Assembly (NCBI GenBank): GCA_027405735.1
Contig: JAPEHQ010000006.1
Coordinates: forward strand, 124,001 to 188,000
From: Mucor racemosus
Lineage: Eukaryota; Mucoromycota; Mucoromycetes; Mucorales; Mucoraceae
DNA: 64,000 nucleotides
Direction of reading: 5' to 3'
A program made the translations under genes and the position numbers. Under the pieces are notes generated by a model. It was not told where the DNA came from. It searched no databases and was given only the letters and a program-made list of their open reading frames with translations. Shown here piece after piece: positions 50,570 through 61,960 of this stretch. Position 1 is the stretch's first letter. Every line of letters begins with the position of its first letter.

Positions 50570-51474
50570 TAACGTGCCACCAGCTTTAAACCTGCACAAA
50601 TTTTAACTTTTTTTAAGAGCTATCAACTCACCCAAAACTAACGATACAATAAAAAAAATCCATAACAATCATTATTTAAACCTTTGTAAACAATTGTTAT
50701 GGCTCGAATACTTAATTTTACTATAAAATCATTCTGTTGATAGCCCTTGAAAATAGACGGTATTTCAAAATTTAAGCTGTGTGCTCTTAGGTGAGGGTAA
50801 CTTTTGAAACAAGGATACTCTGTGACACATAACCTCCTTACCTTAAACCCAGCTTACGTAAGCAATGCGTGAAATCAGCATTTTCGCTATCAACTTTCCG
50901 AAAAATAAAGATATAATAAATCAGAGCCATAACAATCATTATTTAAACCTTTGTGAACAATTATTATGACTTTAATAGTTATTTTTATTATAAAATCATT
51001 TTACTGATACCCAAAGTACCATTGCGAATGCAATTGGATCAAAATGTACTGTGGTGCTGCCAAGAGGGAAGCTCGTTTGCGATGTGACTATACATTCAAG
51101 TCTCTGGAGAAAAACATCCATTCTTTTCTGGATACCTCTGGTAACCTGACTCAAATCAGACATTATTTCAGAAGGTCGATGGACTACATCGAAGCTTATA
51201 ACAAATGTAGAGAAGTTGTCCAAGAAGTTAAGAAATTTGTCAAAAAAAATATTTATCTCACAGAAAATTTAGAATTCCTAAAGATTTGTTATAAAAATAA
51301 AATGTTTGTTTAAACTTATTATACTTCTCAATCTCTCAAATAACAAATGAGCTACATTATCTGCCATGAGATGCCTCCAAAAAAAATATATATATTGAAA
51401 TGACGGAGTTCCAAAATAAATAAAAATTGAAACAAAATTAAAGTTTACACAGATTTAAAGCTGGTGGCACGTTA
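50570..51474 (+). mobile_element. TIR transposon with TA target duplication (Tc1/mariner-like)
   Basis: TA-ACGTGCCACCAGCTTTAAA at the left is mirrored by TTTAAAGCTGGTGGCACGT-TA at the right, 905 bp including the TA pairs. It encloses an open frame at 51044-51313. Inside, a ~130-bp unit is repeated at about 50618-50755 and 50885-51010. The first unit contains CCATAACAAT and ATTGTTATGG as a 10-bp hairpin. TA flanks and size suggest a shortened Tc1/mariner-like element. The superfamily is inferred. Confidence 0.7.
51044..51313 (+). CDS. Open frame inside the TA-flanked element, unknown
   Basis: 89 codons, starting MYCGAAKREARLRCDYTFK and ending YKNKMFV. It is rich in charged and aromatic residues (VVQEVKKFVKKNIYL) and ends about 160 bp before the right terminus, where a transposase would be expected to end. 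No DDE motif is visible. It may be the C-terminal remnant of a deleted transposase or a captured exon. Confidence 0.35.
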   Translation: MYCGAAKREARLRCDYTFKSLEKNIHSFLDTSGNLTQIRHYFRRSMDYIEAYNKCREVVQEVKKFVKKNIYLTENLEFLKICYKNKMFV

Positions 51475-52278
51475 CTTCCTAAGTTAAACCTCGTTTTGTT
51501 AGACTAATGCTGTATCCTGCATGTGGTATTTTATACTTTACATAAATAGAAGATAAAATAAGCCTTTGAATAATTAGTTATAATACATTCGAACCTTAAT
51601 TTTTGTATGTATGAAATTTCGATACCTTCATCTCACAGCTGTTTGAGATGTTTAAACAGCCGCTTCCGGACTGTCCGGTAATTTTTTCAAGAAATTAGCA
51701 GCCTGGAAAAATTATTAGATGATCGTGTCCGGTGGTCGTTCGGCATTTTTTTTTTGGAAGAGTGACCATTGGCAAAAACGTGGATCACATACAGTATTCA
51801 AATTTATAATAATAAAAAACACTTTTTTTTTGAAACTACACTCAGGGGTTTATAAATGAGCTGTGGATCTAGTTTTTTTTCTTTTAGTTTCAATCTTTTT
51901 AATTTGTTGAGCTGAAAAAAGTAAGTATAATAGTAGTTCGACTTTTGATTTTAATGTTTACGACATTTTATTAGGTTTTCTTCATCTTATTCATAAAGAT
52001 CTTTTGTTCATAAATCCTTATCATAATTATGACACATGTTTAATAAAAAAATTTTACTGCGCTAGAAGAAACTACCACGGGACCCTGATTGTTGACTTAA
52101 TTTCTTCAAAAATTATCCAGTTGGTACATAATTTATATTGCTTTATATGAATAGGAAATGACTCGATTTTTATTAGTCAAACCGTATAATTCTGTCTACG
52201 TAAGATAATAAATATTCTTTTACAGTATTATCTTTATATCGAAACAAATTAATCTGTAATTATGTAGTCTTTGAGGTT
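51475..52278. other. No gene seen
   Basis: AT-rich, with short homopolymer tracts. Nothing is supported on either strand. Confidence 0.4.
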
Positions 52279-52624
52279 CATCCTAGCGGTTAACCAATCA
52301 AGTAGCTATTAAATCAACATCTAAGCACATTTAGCGCAGCATTGAAACAAGACAACTCACAAGCTCTGCAACCACGGTTAAATCATAATTGATCCATTTC
52401 AATCCATAGATTATACTGTCAAATAAATCTAATGGTTTAATAGTGCCATAAACAACATCTCATCAGGGCCTCAATGTCAGATCAATATAAAAGATCATAC
52501 TTTTGTAACTAAATAAACGCTATCTTATTTTTACTATACCGTTGAAGAGCTGATTCATTACTCATTCTCTTTTAACTGTATGCTTTTTTAAGTATTATTT
52601 ACCATACCTGAAAATATACGACAA
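52279..52624 (+). mobile_element. 5'-truncated solo LTR, family L1
   Basis: Matches the 3' two thirds of 1165-1693, from GGTTAACCAATCAAGTAG to the GAAAATATACGACA end, with TATAAAA and AATAAAC signals. Confidence 0.7.
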
Positions 52625-53742
52625 TATTGTAGTAGCTCCAAAGATATATGTAAAAAGGAGCTTTATCTGATGCAAAGGATACTTTCTCATATTAAAACGC
52701 CTAATTTGTAGCTGTAACGCAGTGTATATTTTTATCTCAGAGGTCATCTTAAATTTTGGTTATATGATCGTATCATGATCCTTTAAAATTATGCTATATA
52801 ACGAAAAATATGGTGTGGTTAAACTCTTCCTATCTATTTTTTCAAAAATTTAAACGAAAGATAAATTCAATTGTCCTTAGTTACATGATATAAAGCTCTA
52901 GAATCCCATATAAAAATGAAGGCTTACTGTTCTGCTGGTGTGGTCCAAATAATCACCATATAAAATGTGCTAATGACATGCAAAGTCTGTATGTAGGTAA
53001 AATGGCAAAATAAAATTGTCGTATGGTTGATCAGAAAATATTTTATTAATGATGAATCTCGAAAAATACATCGCTAAGTCAGTGTAAAATGCAGGATATC
53101 GCTGATTCACAAAAGTACTATTAAATGAATTTTTGAAACGTTTCTAATTGCTTTGAAAAAATCAAATTTTCAGAGTACATTACAAAAACTGTCAAATGAG
53201 TGTTTAAATTTTTTAACTGAGCAAAAAAAAACATATGGTTAAGTACCGAAAAAACCTGATAGTATTTTCAAAACAAGTATAAATAGTGATTACTTTAACT
53301 TGAGGTGTGTCTGCTTGCCGAGCCGAAGTCCACAAGCACAATCCTGGAAAGGGCGCATTCTTGTTGATATGCTTATGTAATACTGATTGTACCGTTTGCT
53401 GTATTGTTGCCTAATCGACAGTTTCCGTATGTTGTTCTCGCATGCCCTGTTAAGCTCTTGATGCTGCATCTTATTGGCAGATTATAGCTATTCCCAGTTG
53501 GATTAACTTATCCTATACCCTATTTATTTTTTCCCTTCATGTTTGCTCGATTGGCCTCTCAACCCCTTCTATATTCATCGTACATTGTTCTTTATAAACA
53601 TTAAGTTGGAGTCTCATAAATACTAAGCCAATCATTAAATAATAAACAATGACACCAACCGAGCCTTTGAGTAACATCCAGTATTCTCCACAAAAAATAT
53701 CCAATGTAAGGATTTTTTTCTCTTTTCTCTTGTAATACAAAC
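52625..53742. other. No gene seen; upstream region of gene E
   Basis: About 1.1 kb without recognisable coding sequence or repeat. The start of gene E at 53743 follows a T-rich stretch. Confidence 0.4.
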
Positions 53743-56664
53743 ATGGAAGAAGTCCTCAGCTATGCCCAATATAACGAGGTTATTTGTATTCGTACGTTGA
53801 AAGCTATTAAACAATTTGTAGTTGCTTTGTCTAATCAACATTTACAATAGATATATCTTACGATGGAGGCATTCGCATTTATCGCAGCTTAAATCGCTTT
53901 GTAAATGCAGAGCCAATTTGCGAAGTACATAATCACTTCATATTGAGTATGCTTCCTATAACGTGGTAATTAACGCTCTATTTAGTATTCTTCAATCCAT
54001 TTGAAAAACTATTTTCCAAATTATTTTAAGCTATACAAAGAAGATTCGGATGAAGAAGAGAATGAACGCGACCAGGGGCATGATCTTCAAAAGGAAAAGG
54101 AAAAGGAGGAGATTTCATCAGCTATCACCACATTTTTCCAAGACATGAAACTAGCACTGAAGCAAAATTTGAAATTGAATTTTGAAGAAAGCCAATTTCT
54201 CATTGTTACACCCATTGAATGGACTGGATATGATTATAAATATAACTTACGATTTTTACTTTTGAAAACTGGATGGCTCTTGAATGAAGATTATAAAAAC
54301 CGCCTGATCTTTGTAAATTCGCTAAAAGGTCTCATATACTATCTTCAAGATGCAGATGCTAACAAATATAGATTTCAAAAATTTGGAAGAGACTACAACT
54401 ATTTGCATATCAATACAGAGAGAAACGGGGATACAGCTGTTATTCAATGCACGATATTTCGAATAAACAATGCCAAAGAGTTTAGTAAAGTTTCAATGAA
54501 ATTAGCAACAAGTGACATCCTACTTTCTCCCAAAATACGTGAAAATGGACTAATCAAACTTGACAGACTATGGAAAGCTATATATCAAACTGTTTCAGCA
54601 AAATTAGATGCTATAATGCCACAAAGAAGACTTGGAGGACGCAATTTAAATGAGTATATATTATTAAAAATTATGGAAGTTCTCAATAGCATTTGCAAGG
54701 TAATACTGTAATATATGTTATGGCCAACTGTACTTAAAAAGACTTACAATATTATATAAATGAGATTGGTGCACGAGATAATGAGACATTAGTCTTTGAT
54801 TTATTATCTATCAATCTCGAAAGGAGAAGACAAGTGCAAGGATACTTAACAGGATTGACATGCAACAACCTCAGATCTGAAATACTCGAAAATCCAAATT
54901 ACATTAAAGATTTAAAAAGTGTCTGCAAAAGTATTAAAGAAATAATCGACGACAATAATGGGAAGAAAGATGTTTTAGATAATATTCAAGATGTACTTTT
55001 TTATACCTGTAAAATCCAAGATGATGCCACCGGGTTCTGTCAACATATTCTTGTTGAGTCATTATTAACTGAAGGGGTTTTGAAATCCAAGACTAATGTT
55101 ATTATAGGCTCACAGACCAACTTTGGAGAAGAGCTTTGTACAGGTGCAATGAAGAAGCCACATACAATGATTCAAGTAGCTAATACGCTATTGCCACCAT
55201 TGATATTGGATCAGTATGATAATCCCCTTATTCATGATACACAGCTATTAAAGCAGGTACTAAGTAGATCCAAAGAGCTTGAAAATCCTGATTTGTTCCC
55301 ACCAAACATATTCTATGTACAAGCTGAAATCAATGAAGATTGCATTAGTTTTGTATTAAATAAAGTTTTTGAAGTCAATTCAGCCGAAGGAGTTGTGCAA
55401 AAGTCAGTATTCTCTGTCAAAGAAAAGACGATTGTAGGAGAAAATATTTTTGATTCCGTATGTGAGAATATATTGAATCATTTACAAATGATAGATGACA
55501 ACGGATTTGAAAGCTTCATACAGAAATGTGCTCAACGTCAGAATGCAATTACTTTATGCAGGGAAAATTATTCTCTGATTTGCACTAATCTCAAATTAGC
55601 AATAAAGGAATCGGTAAATATAAATTAAACGTATTATCGAGAAAGAAATGAATTATATAACCAACAAGATTGTTTGCGCCTAGTGTTGTGAATTTAATCA
55701 CAATTTAGATTCTTGCAAGGATATCCCAATCAATGATGCTTGCCAATGTTTCATAAGATTATCTAATCGTGCAATATTTGATATCGGATTCAAACCAGCA
55801 ATCAAGGCTATTGCAGCGCTTTTGACATCATCAATTTCAATGGTTGAATTCTTTGGCTTTTACAATATATCAGTTTTAATCATTACGGGTGGCATAATTG
55901 GCGGTCGCGAAAAGATTTCAAACAAATATTACCAGCACAGTTATGAGTCAATGATTAAACATGAAGTATACGCATGCTTGCAAAGGCATGGAAAACGGCC
56001 CACTGTAGTCTTTGGTATTGAAGATTTAAAAAGATGTAAATATTTGGGGAGCTGGACATCAAACTTGGGTGAAGTTATGAGGAAAGGTAGATATTTGCAA
56101 AAGACAAATTCTGGTTATGTGCTTGAATTATTTAGCCCTGATGCTTCCGAGTGGAATCCTGACTTTGGTGTATATGAGGATGCTGGAGAATTTTATCACA
56201 AATTGAATTATGAAAAAAGGGAATTGTTATACATTGATTTTCCAATAGTAAAAAAAGGAGAATATTTGCATCACGAAGAAGAAATAATTAAAAGAATGGT
56301 ATTCAATGATGGGAGATCTTACAGTATAGGTTTGTATATGTATAGCAATACTTGAAAGATTTGATAATGACTGAATTTTCTAGGGGTTTATAAAGTTGAT
56401 TCTACGAAAACGAAAGATTACAAGATATCAAAAAATAACCCCCATCAAAAATATATTCAGAGGTTTCATGGGTTTAAAAATATAAATCGCACCTATCCTT
56501 TAACCATAAAGATCAAACATCAAAACCATTCATCGAATGTCAAGCTTGAAGTTTCTTGGATTTCAGAAAATTACATTTCTCGTGAAAGTCCTTTGTTGCA
56601 AATAGAATGCTTCGAGAGTTTTGAAGTTCATGACAGATTGACATTGGTAGAATTAAAATGCTAA
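53743..56664 (+). CDS. Gene E: degenerate double-NBD Hsp70-like protein
   Basis: Six exons (53743-53791, 53851-53924, 53986-54699, 54765-55613, 55720-56329, 56384-56664) join to 858 aa without a stop. It follows gene F-type architecture, but where phosphate-1 should be it reads VICIHISYDGGI, where connect-1 should be FVNSLKGLIYYL, and where the NBD2 phosphate-2 should be VQAEINEDCISF. Only the second adenosine loop (IITGGIIGGREK) and the strand-turn before the tail (IVKKGEYLH) are still recognisable. Residues about 50-75 form an acidic and lysine-rich insert (EDSDEEENERDQ). The intron at the NBD1/NBD2 border is missing. Exon 2 was ended at GAA/GTACAT (61-bp intron), because the later GT would leave a 20-bp intron. 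The donor at 56330 (GTTTGT) is weak. An intact frame over 859 codons argues against a pseudogene. ATP binding is unlikely. Confidence 0.72.
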
Positions 56665-56737
56665 TAAATAAACTTTATCTATCAAATATACGAATATTAA
56701 AAACAACAGTAGACTTGTTAAGCAATTTTTACTTTCC

Positions 56738-56977
56738 TCAGTCTATGTAAACTTTCAAAGACATGTTCCAAGGTTTATCATAGCCAGTTACTTTAAAATC
56801 AATTGATTTATAAATTTTATAGGTTACCTCCTCCATACTGTTTTTTTCTGATAAAAAAAATTTGAATGTTGGACCATAGTAGATAACTGTGTTACTGTAA
56901 ACAATTGAGCTTTGTTCTGTGTTCAGAATGAGAATATTACGCAGATACAAAAAAGAAAAAACATTATATTTGAACAC
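56738..56977 (-). CDS. Possible small exon between E and F, unknown
   Basis: An open frame of 79 codons on the minus strand with protein-like composition (QSSIVYSNTVIYYGPTFKFF.., ending NMSLKVYID). It overlaps the only 347 bp between genes E and F, and no partner exon is visible, so it may be chance or a relic. Confidence 0.25.
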   Translation of the reverse strand: MFKYNVFSFLYLRNILILNTEQSSIVYSNTVIYYGPTFKFFLSEKNSMEEVTYKIYKSIDFKVTGYDKPWNMSLKVYID

Positions 56978-57011
56978 TTTTTAAACACTTCCTTACGCTT
57001 AAGGAGTATCT

Positions 57012-60000
57012 ATGCCTGTTTTTCGTAATGAGATAGGGATATTTGTCTCCCCAGAAACACATGGAAAGTATAATTTTCTTTTTGGGTTTGGTAAGTAGTA
57101 AAATGCCTGTAACAACCTACGGATTTATTAACGAACGTACTTTCGTCCATAGACCTTGGGTCATCATCCTTAAGCTGTTCCTACTCTGATAATAATAATG
57201 CAAGCAATATACAAATATTCACAAAATGGTAAACGTCGGTTGAGAGTATCAATCACAGATAGATGCTGAAATATTGATATTTATTTAGGTTCAACTCAAG
57301 TATGCATGATCCCAATCAACCTCTGCCTTCTTGTATTCTATACAAAAACTGGTCAAATGAAAACAGAGAGGACTTTCGTGTTGGGTTTGATGCTCTTCCT
57401 AACAATAACCAAGTAGGAAAAACTGATATTTACATCCCCAATATTAAAGCTCGTATTATTGAATTTCTTGAAAGCGAAAGCAAGAGTCGTTGTGATATTA
57501 TTGGCCCCAATATTGAAACTGTTGTAGCCGACTTCCTAAAGGCTATTTACAAGATATTCGAGAATTTCCTTCGTGGAATGAAAGAGTGTGAACCAAACAA
57601 CAAGGAAACAAGAAACATGGATAGTTGTAGGTATTGCTTTGCTGTTCCTGATGGCTTTGCATATGCCACAGAATATACCAAACTGATTCGAACGGCTTTC
57701 ATTGCTGCTGGATTTTTAAATCCTTATGATAAAGAAGAAAAGCAAGATCGTTTACTATTCGTCAATGATGCAGTAGCTGCTGGTTACGACGTTTTATTAT
57801 TATCTCGTAAAGAAAGTGGAATCAAAGACAAATGTAACTACATGTTGTGCGATATTGGATACTATTCAATTAAGTATTCTATTATAAAGGCTAAGTCAAC
57901 CAATGCAATGAGTTCGGTCATGTCTTTGTGTTCTAATGGATTACCTGGATACAGCAATTTGAATAAACGATTCAAAAAATCCTCAAAACAAAATCTTGCC
58001 GTAGTCAATACAGAAAGGAATTGTAGAGTTATTGAATCGTTAGAAGAAGGGGGAGAAGGGGGAGAAGTGAGTATGTCTTGAAATTTCGTAAAACCCTAAA
58101 CTTATAAACATTCATTCTCTAAGAACGATGATATTTTGCTTGCTGACAATGAGGATATAGGCAAAAATAGATTCGGCGAACAGGCATTTCTCGAAACTGT
58201 TTCTCGTTTGATAAGAATAGAGTGTACCAATAACAGAATAAAGCAATTAATTTTTCGTGGGAAGTACTGTAGCGATCCTAGTTTTCTAACTAGAATTATC
58301 GATTTTATAGATAGCACTAAATTTGTGAATATGCCTGGTTTGGAGACATGGAATATAAACTCTAGACATATGGTTTCTCATGGAGCAACTTTTTTTGGAC
58401 TTGGAGCCAAATTAAAACAAATTCCCAAGTTAATCAAGCAACCAATATCAAAGCTTGATTATCGAAGGGAAGCCTATAAAGATGATCAAGAGAATTGCAT
58501 TGTGCTGGGTATAGGTAAATTTAAAATCAACTTGATAGTTTGGTTTATGGTTCCATATTGCTAAACTAATAATCATTTAGATTTTGGTACAACATATTCT
58601 GGTTGTTCCTATGCAAACGTCCGGGAGTTTCTAAATGGGGAACAGGATGCTATCAAGATAATCGAGAAGTGGTAAATTATATACAGTATAAAATAGCTTG
58701 TGTTAAATAAGTCTATTTTTATGATGTAGGGATAAATACAATTCGCATGAAAAAATTAGTTCAAAGTTGAAATATAATGAAAGATCTGGAAAGCTTTCAA
58801 ATTTCTATGGGCCTTCTCAACCTAAAAAGCATGAACTAATATTGGAAAATTTTAAACTTTTATTAATGCCAAACATTATAGAGGGGTTTTACAGAAAAGA
58901 AAACAGAGAGGTCAGAGACATTTATGAACGTTATTTAATTAGTTTCAATTACTATGGAGCAGCCGATTCATATAATTCAAGTTCATACCGAAAAACTGCT
59001 TCCAGAGGTGTGGAATATTTTAACCCAGTAGATATGATTGCTGAATTCCTTAGGGGCTTTGTGGATGTCATAAAAAAATACATAAGCAAAAAAGAAAGAA
59101 TTGATGTCAGGAAAACAACGTTCAAATATGCATTCACAGTGCCTTCGTTGTGGACAGAAGCTGCCAAGACTACAATGATTGATGCAGCAGTCAAAGCAAA
59201 TATTATAACTATGGCTGAACGGGAGACAATAACAATCATCACTGAATGTGAGGCAATATCACTATCATGCGAGATATTCATGAATAATTTTTTGGTGTCC
59301 CGAGCAAAACAACCCTTAAACTTTATTGTTTGTGACGCTGGTGGAGGCATTGTTAACTTGGTAACAATGAGACGAACTGAATCAACAGACAAAAATGGAA
59401 AAAAACATTATGCTTATCAGCAAATTGGTGATGGTACTAGCAGTTCTTGTGGCGCTGCCTATTTGGATAGAGCTTTTAGGGATTTTGTTCTCGGTTTCTA
59501 CACAAAAACTATGGGTTTGGTAATTGGAGAGAAGTTTGCAGATCATCATATGGATTTTTTCAGAAATAAAATAAAGGTATCCGTTGTTTGACGTATTTAA
59601 ATTTAATAAATTATTAATTCTTTTTAGCCTGACTTCTACCCAGGTAACGGCTCTTACAAAATCCCATTGCCTCATCTTCCCATGATCCCAAGAGATATCC
59701 GTGCTATAACAAATGCAACGGATCACTTGGATAGGGATAGTACTTGTTTTACAATATCAGAAATGGACTTAAAAAAACACGTTTTTGATCCTGTTGTCAA
59801 CAATGTACTTGAGTTATTGGATGAACAAATCAAAAAGAGTAAAGATGTAGAGATAGCTGCTGTTCTCATGGCTGGAGGCTTTTCTAACTCTAAATACCTA
59901 ACAAAAAGTATTTTTTCCTATTGCTTCATGAAAAATATACAGTTCAATGCAACATCAGACAGTGTGCACGCTATATCTCGAGGAGCAGTGTCTTACTGTC

Positions 60001-60624
60001 TGCAGCAGAACCGCTTAATTTTGAGAAAAATTTCCGGTTTATCCATTGGTCTGCAAGTTACTTCTCCTCAAAAAAATGACGGCAGCAGTAATCATCTGGC
60101 AACCTTTTTTCGTGAGGGCGCACTAGTTGAGGACCAAAAATTTGAAATGGAAGTGTCTGTTACGTACCCAGCAAGTGCTGTTCTAGGTAAGATGCAATCA
60201 AATCAAATCATATCCTATTATATTATATTATATTATATTTATACTATCGATGCTAATATATATAATTTTGAAAAAAGCAATCTACTCCAGAGTAAATGAA
60301 GATATTTCTGTCAAGAAGCCTGATTTATCGCTTCTTGAATGTTACTATCAAAATGATAAAACTGACATAAATAAATTCGCAGAGTATGTTGTTGAACTAC
60401 CAGAAAATAAGACAATTCGACTGGGTACAGAGGTTCACCTCAAGGTATCTCTAGAGCTAGTTTCTGAGCAGATAGAGCTCGCAGTAGAGTGTTTGGAGAC
60501 ACATTTCTCCGTTGAGCCAATCAAAGTAAAATTGATAAAATTATCAGACTTAGCAAATTCAAATGAAGGAAAGCTCTCTGACCACATGCAATCAATCTTT
60601 TTGTCTCACAAAATTCAGAAATGA
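57012..60624 (+). CDS. Gene F: tandem double-NBD Hsp70-like protein with altered NBD2
   Basis: Eight exons (57012-57090, 57153-57228, 57289-58066, 58124-58514, 58581-58671, 58730-59576, 59628-60186, 60278-60624) give 1055 aa. NBD1: FGFDLGSSSLSCS, NDAVAAGY, then degenerate CDIGYYSIKY and FRGKYCSDPSF, as in A and D. NBD2 begins canonically (GIDFGTTYSGCSYA, D442), but EPEAAA has become ECEAIS, and phosphate-2 reads CDAGGGIVNL near 674, so the conserved Thr and Asp are gone. The adenosine loop AGGFSNSKYL remains. Exon lengths 79, 76 and 91 equal those of gene D. A Gly/Glu run (EEGGEGGE) precedes the intron at 58067. The start lies only 347 bp downstream of gene E, in the same direction. An AATAAAA signal follows the stop at about 60641. 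Nucleotide may bind, but hydrolysis is probably impaired. Confidence 0.86.
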
Positions 60625-60959
60625 TATATAAAAATTGAATGAAATAAAATTTATTGCGTTATCTTATATATCACACAATGCATTTTCGATTTCAGAGTAC
60701 TGATTGTAGTTTTATAAATATATTTTGCAGTTTGTACACATATATATTACTTGTGCTATTTATATATATGCAATCGTTTGTTTATCACTACAGATCAGCA
60801 GGTATAGTTGAATAAGTACGGTATACCGTATATATTTAAAATTTTGGTGACTTTCACAGTTGGAGCGATCCCAGTTTTCCATTACTAACACAATATAAAC
60901 CACGTATAGGAAATACCTTGGATATTGCTAATCAAGTATAAATTTGTCGCATTATGCTA

Positions 60960-61960
60960 GCTATTTGTGAATTCATTTTATATCTCATGAAAGGCTCAAA
61001 AACACGTAAAATCCACCGCTTTTTCCTTGAAAACTAGGTCTCACTTTTCATCGCTGCTATACTTTTTTTTTCACTAAATAACACCAAGGTAAAATTATAT
61101 GCCAATGTACCTGAGATGTGCAGCCTTAATCCAAAAACAAATATCCAGAAATATCCTATTTTTTGCAGTTGGTGTTAATTTTTCAGTGCTAATGTTTCAG
61201 ATTTTTACGCGTATTCCACTGCTAAAAAATTGAAAACTTTGAGGCTTCATATCTCTAGAAACAATTAAGCTATGTTAACACTTGTTAATAATAAAACTTG
61301 CTTTTTTTAAAGTGCTTTATAACATAATCAAGTATAAAAAATTCTGAACACTTTTATTTTTTTTCAATTTTTTTTGGCATTTTTGTAGTAGATTACAAAA
61401 TATTTATCAAATTGAGCAGTAGTTTTTTTTTACTCATGTCATCAAGCTTGTTGAGCTCTCCCGGATCCAATTTAGTTTTTTTAAAAATATTGATTTTTCG
61501 TGTAGATATCCTTAAAAATGTGTACAAAAATATACCCTCATTTCTAGCTTCCATTTTTCCCTTATATACCCTCATCCCAAATTCTGAATCTGAAAAAAAT
61601 TTGGACAAAAATCTGGTTTTCTCTACAAAAAATGGAGCTAGAAGATTCTGCAATAGTTCAATCGATAGATAATGTTTTTGCGCATCATTTCAATTACTTA
61701 TATGTTAAATATGATTACCAAAATTAATGTGTATATTCAAAAAACCTCCAAAATTTCAATTGCATTTTACGCAAAATTTAATGTAAAATGTTTGTTTGAA
61801 TTTTATTTAGATGAATGCAGAATCCAAAACTCTACAAAAACTATTTAATACGCTAGGTTGAATTACTTTACAATTTATGAGCCATTAAGCAATTTTGTTT
61901 TTTTACGTTAATCATTTTCTGGTCGATTTGTCAGATCGATTTTGAACCCCAGTTACTATA
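60960..61960 (-). repeat. R2 repeat copy, minus
   Basis: Reverse-complement match to 5190-6240 over nearly its whole length (CCTCATCCCAAATTCTGAATC near 61569 and CATCAAGCTTGTTGAGCTCTC near 61440). It continues into the R2 flank that contains the empty CACTA site at 62084-62115. Confidence 0.65.

Noticed and set aside
53925..53985. Alternative donor at 53966 (GTAATT) in gene E
   Set aside because: Would give a 20-bp intron and a frame ending in TGA. The donor at 53925 gives a 61-bp intron and keeps the frame.
60960..61960. Terminal inverted repeats for the R2 family
   Set aside because: Comparison of the copies by eye did not give consistent ends or target duplications.
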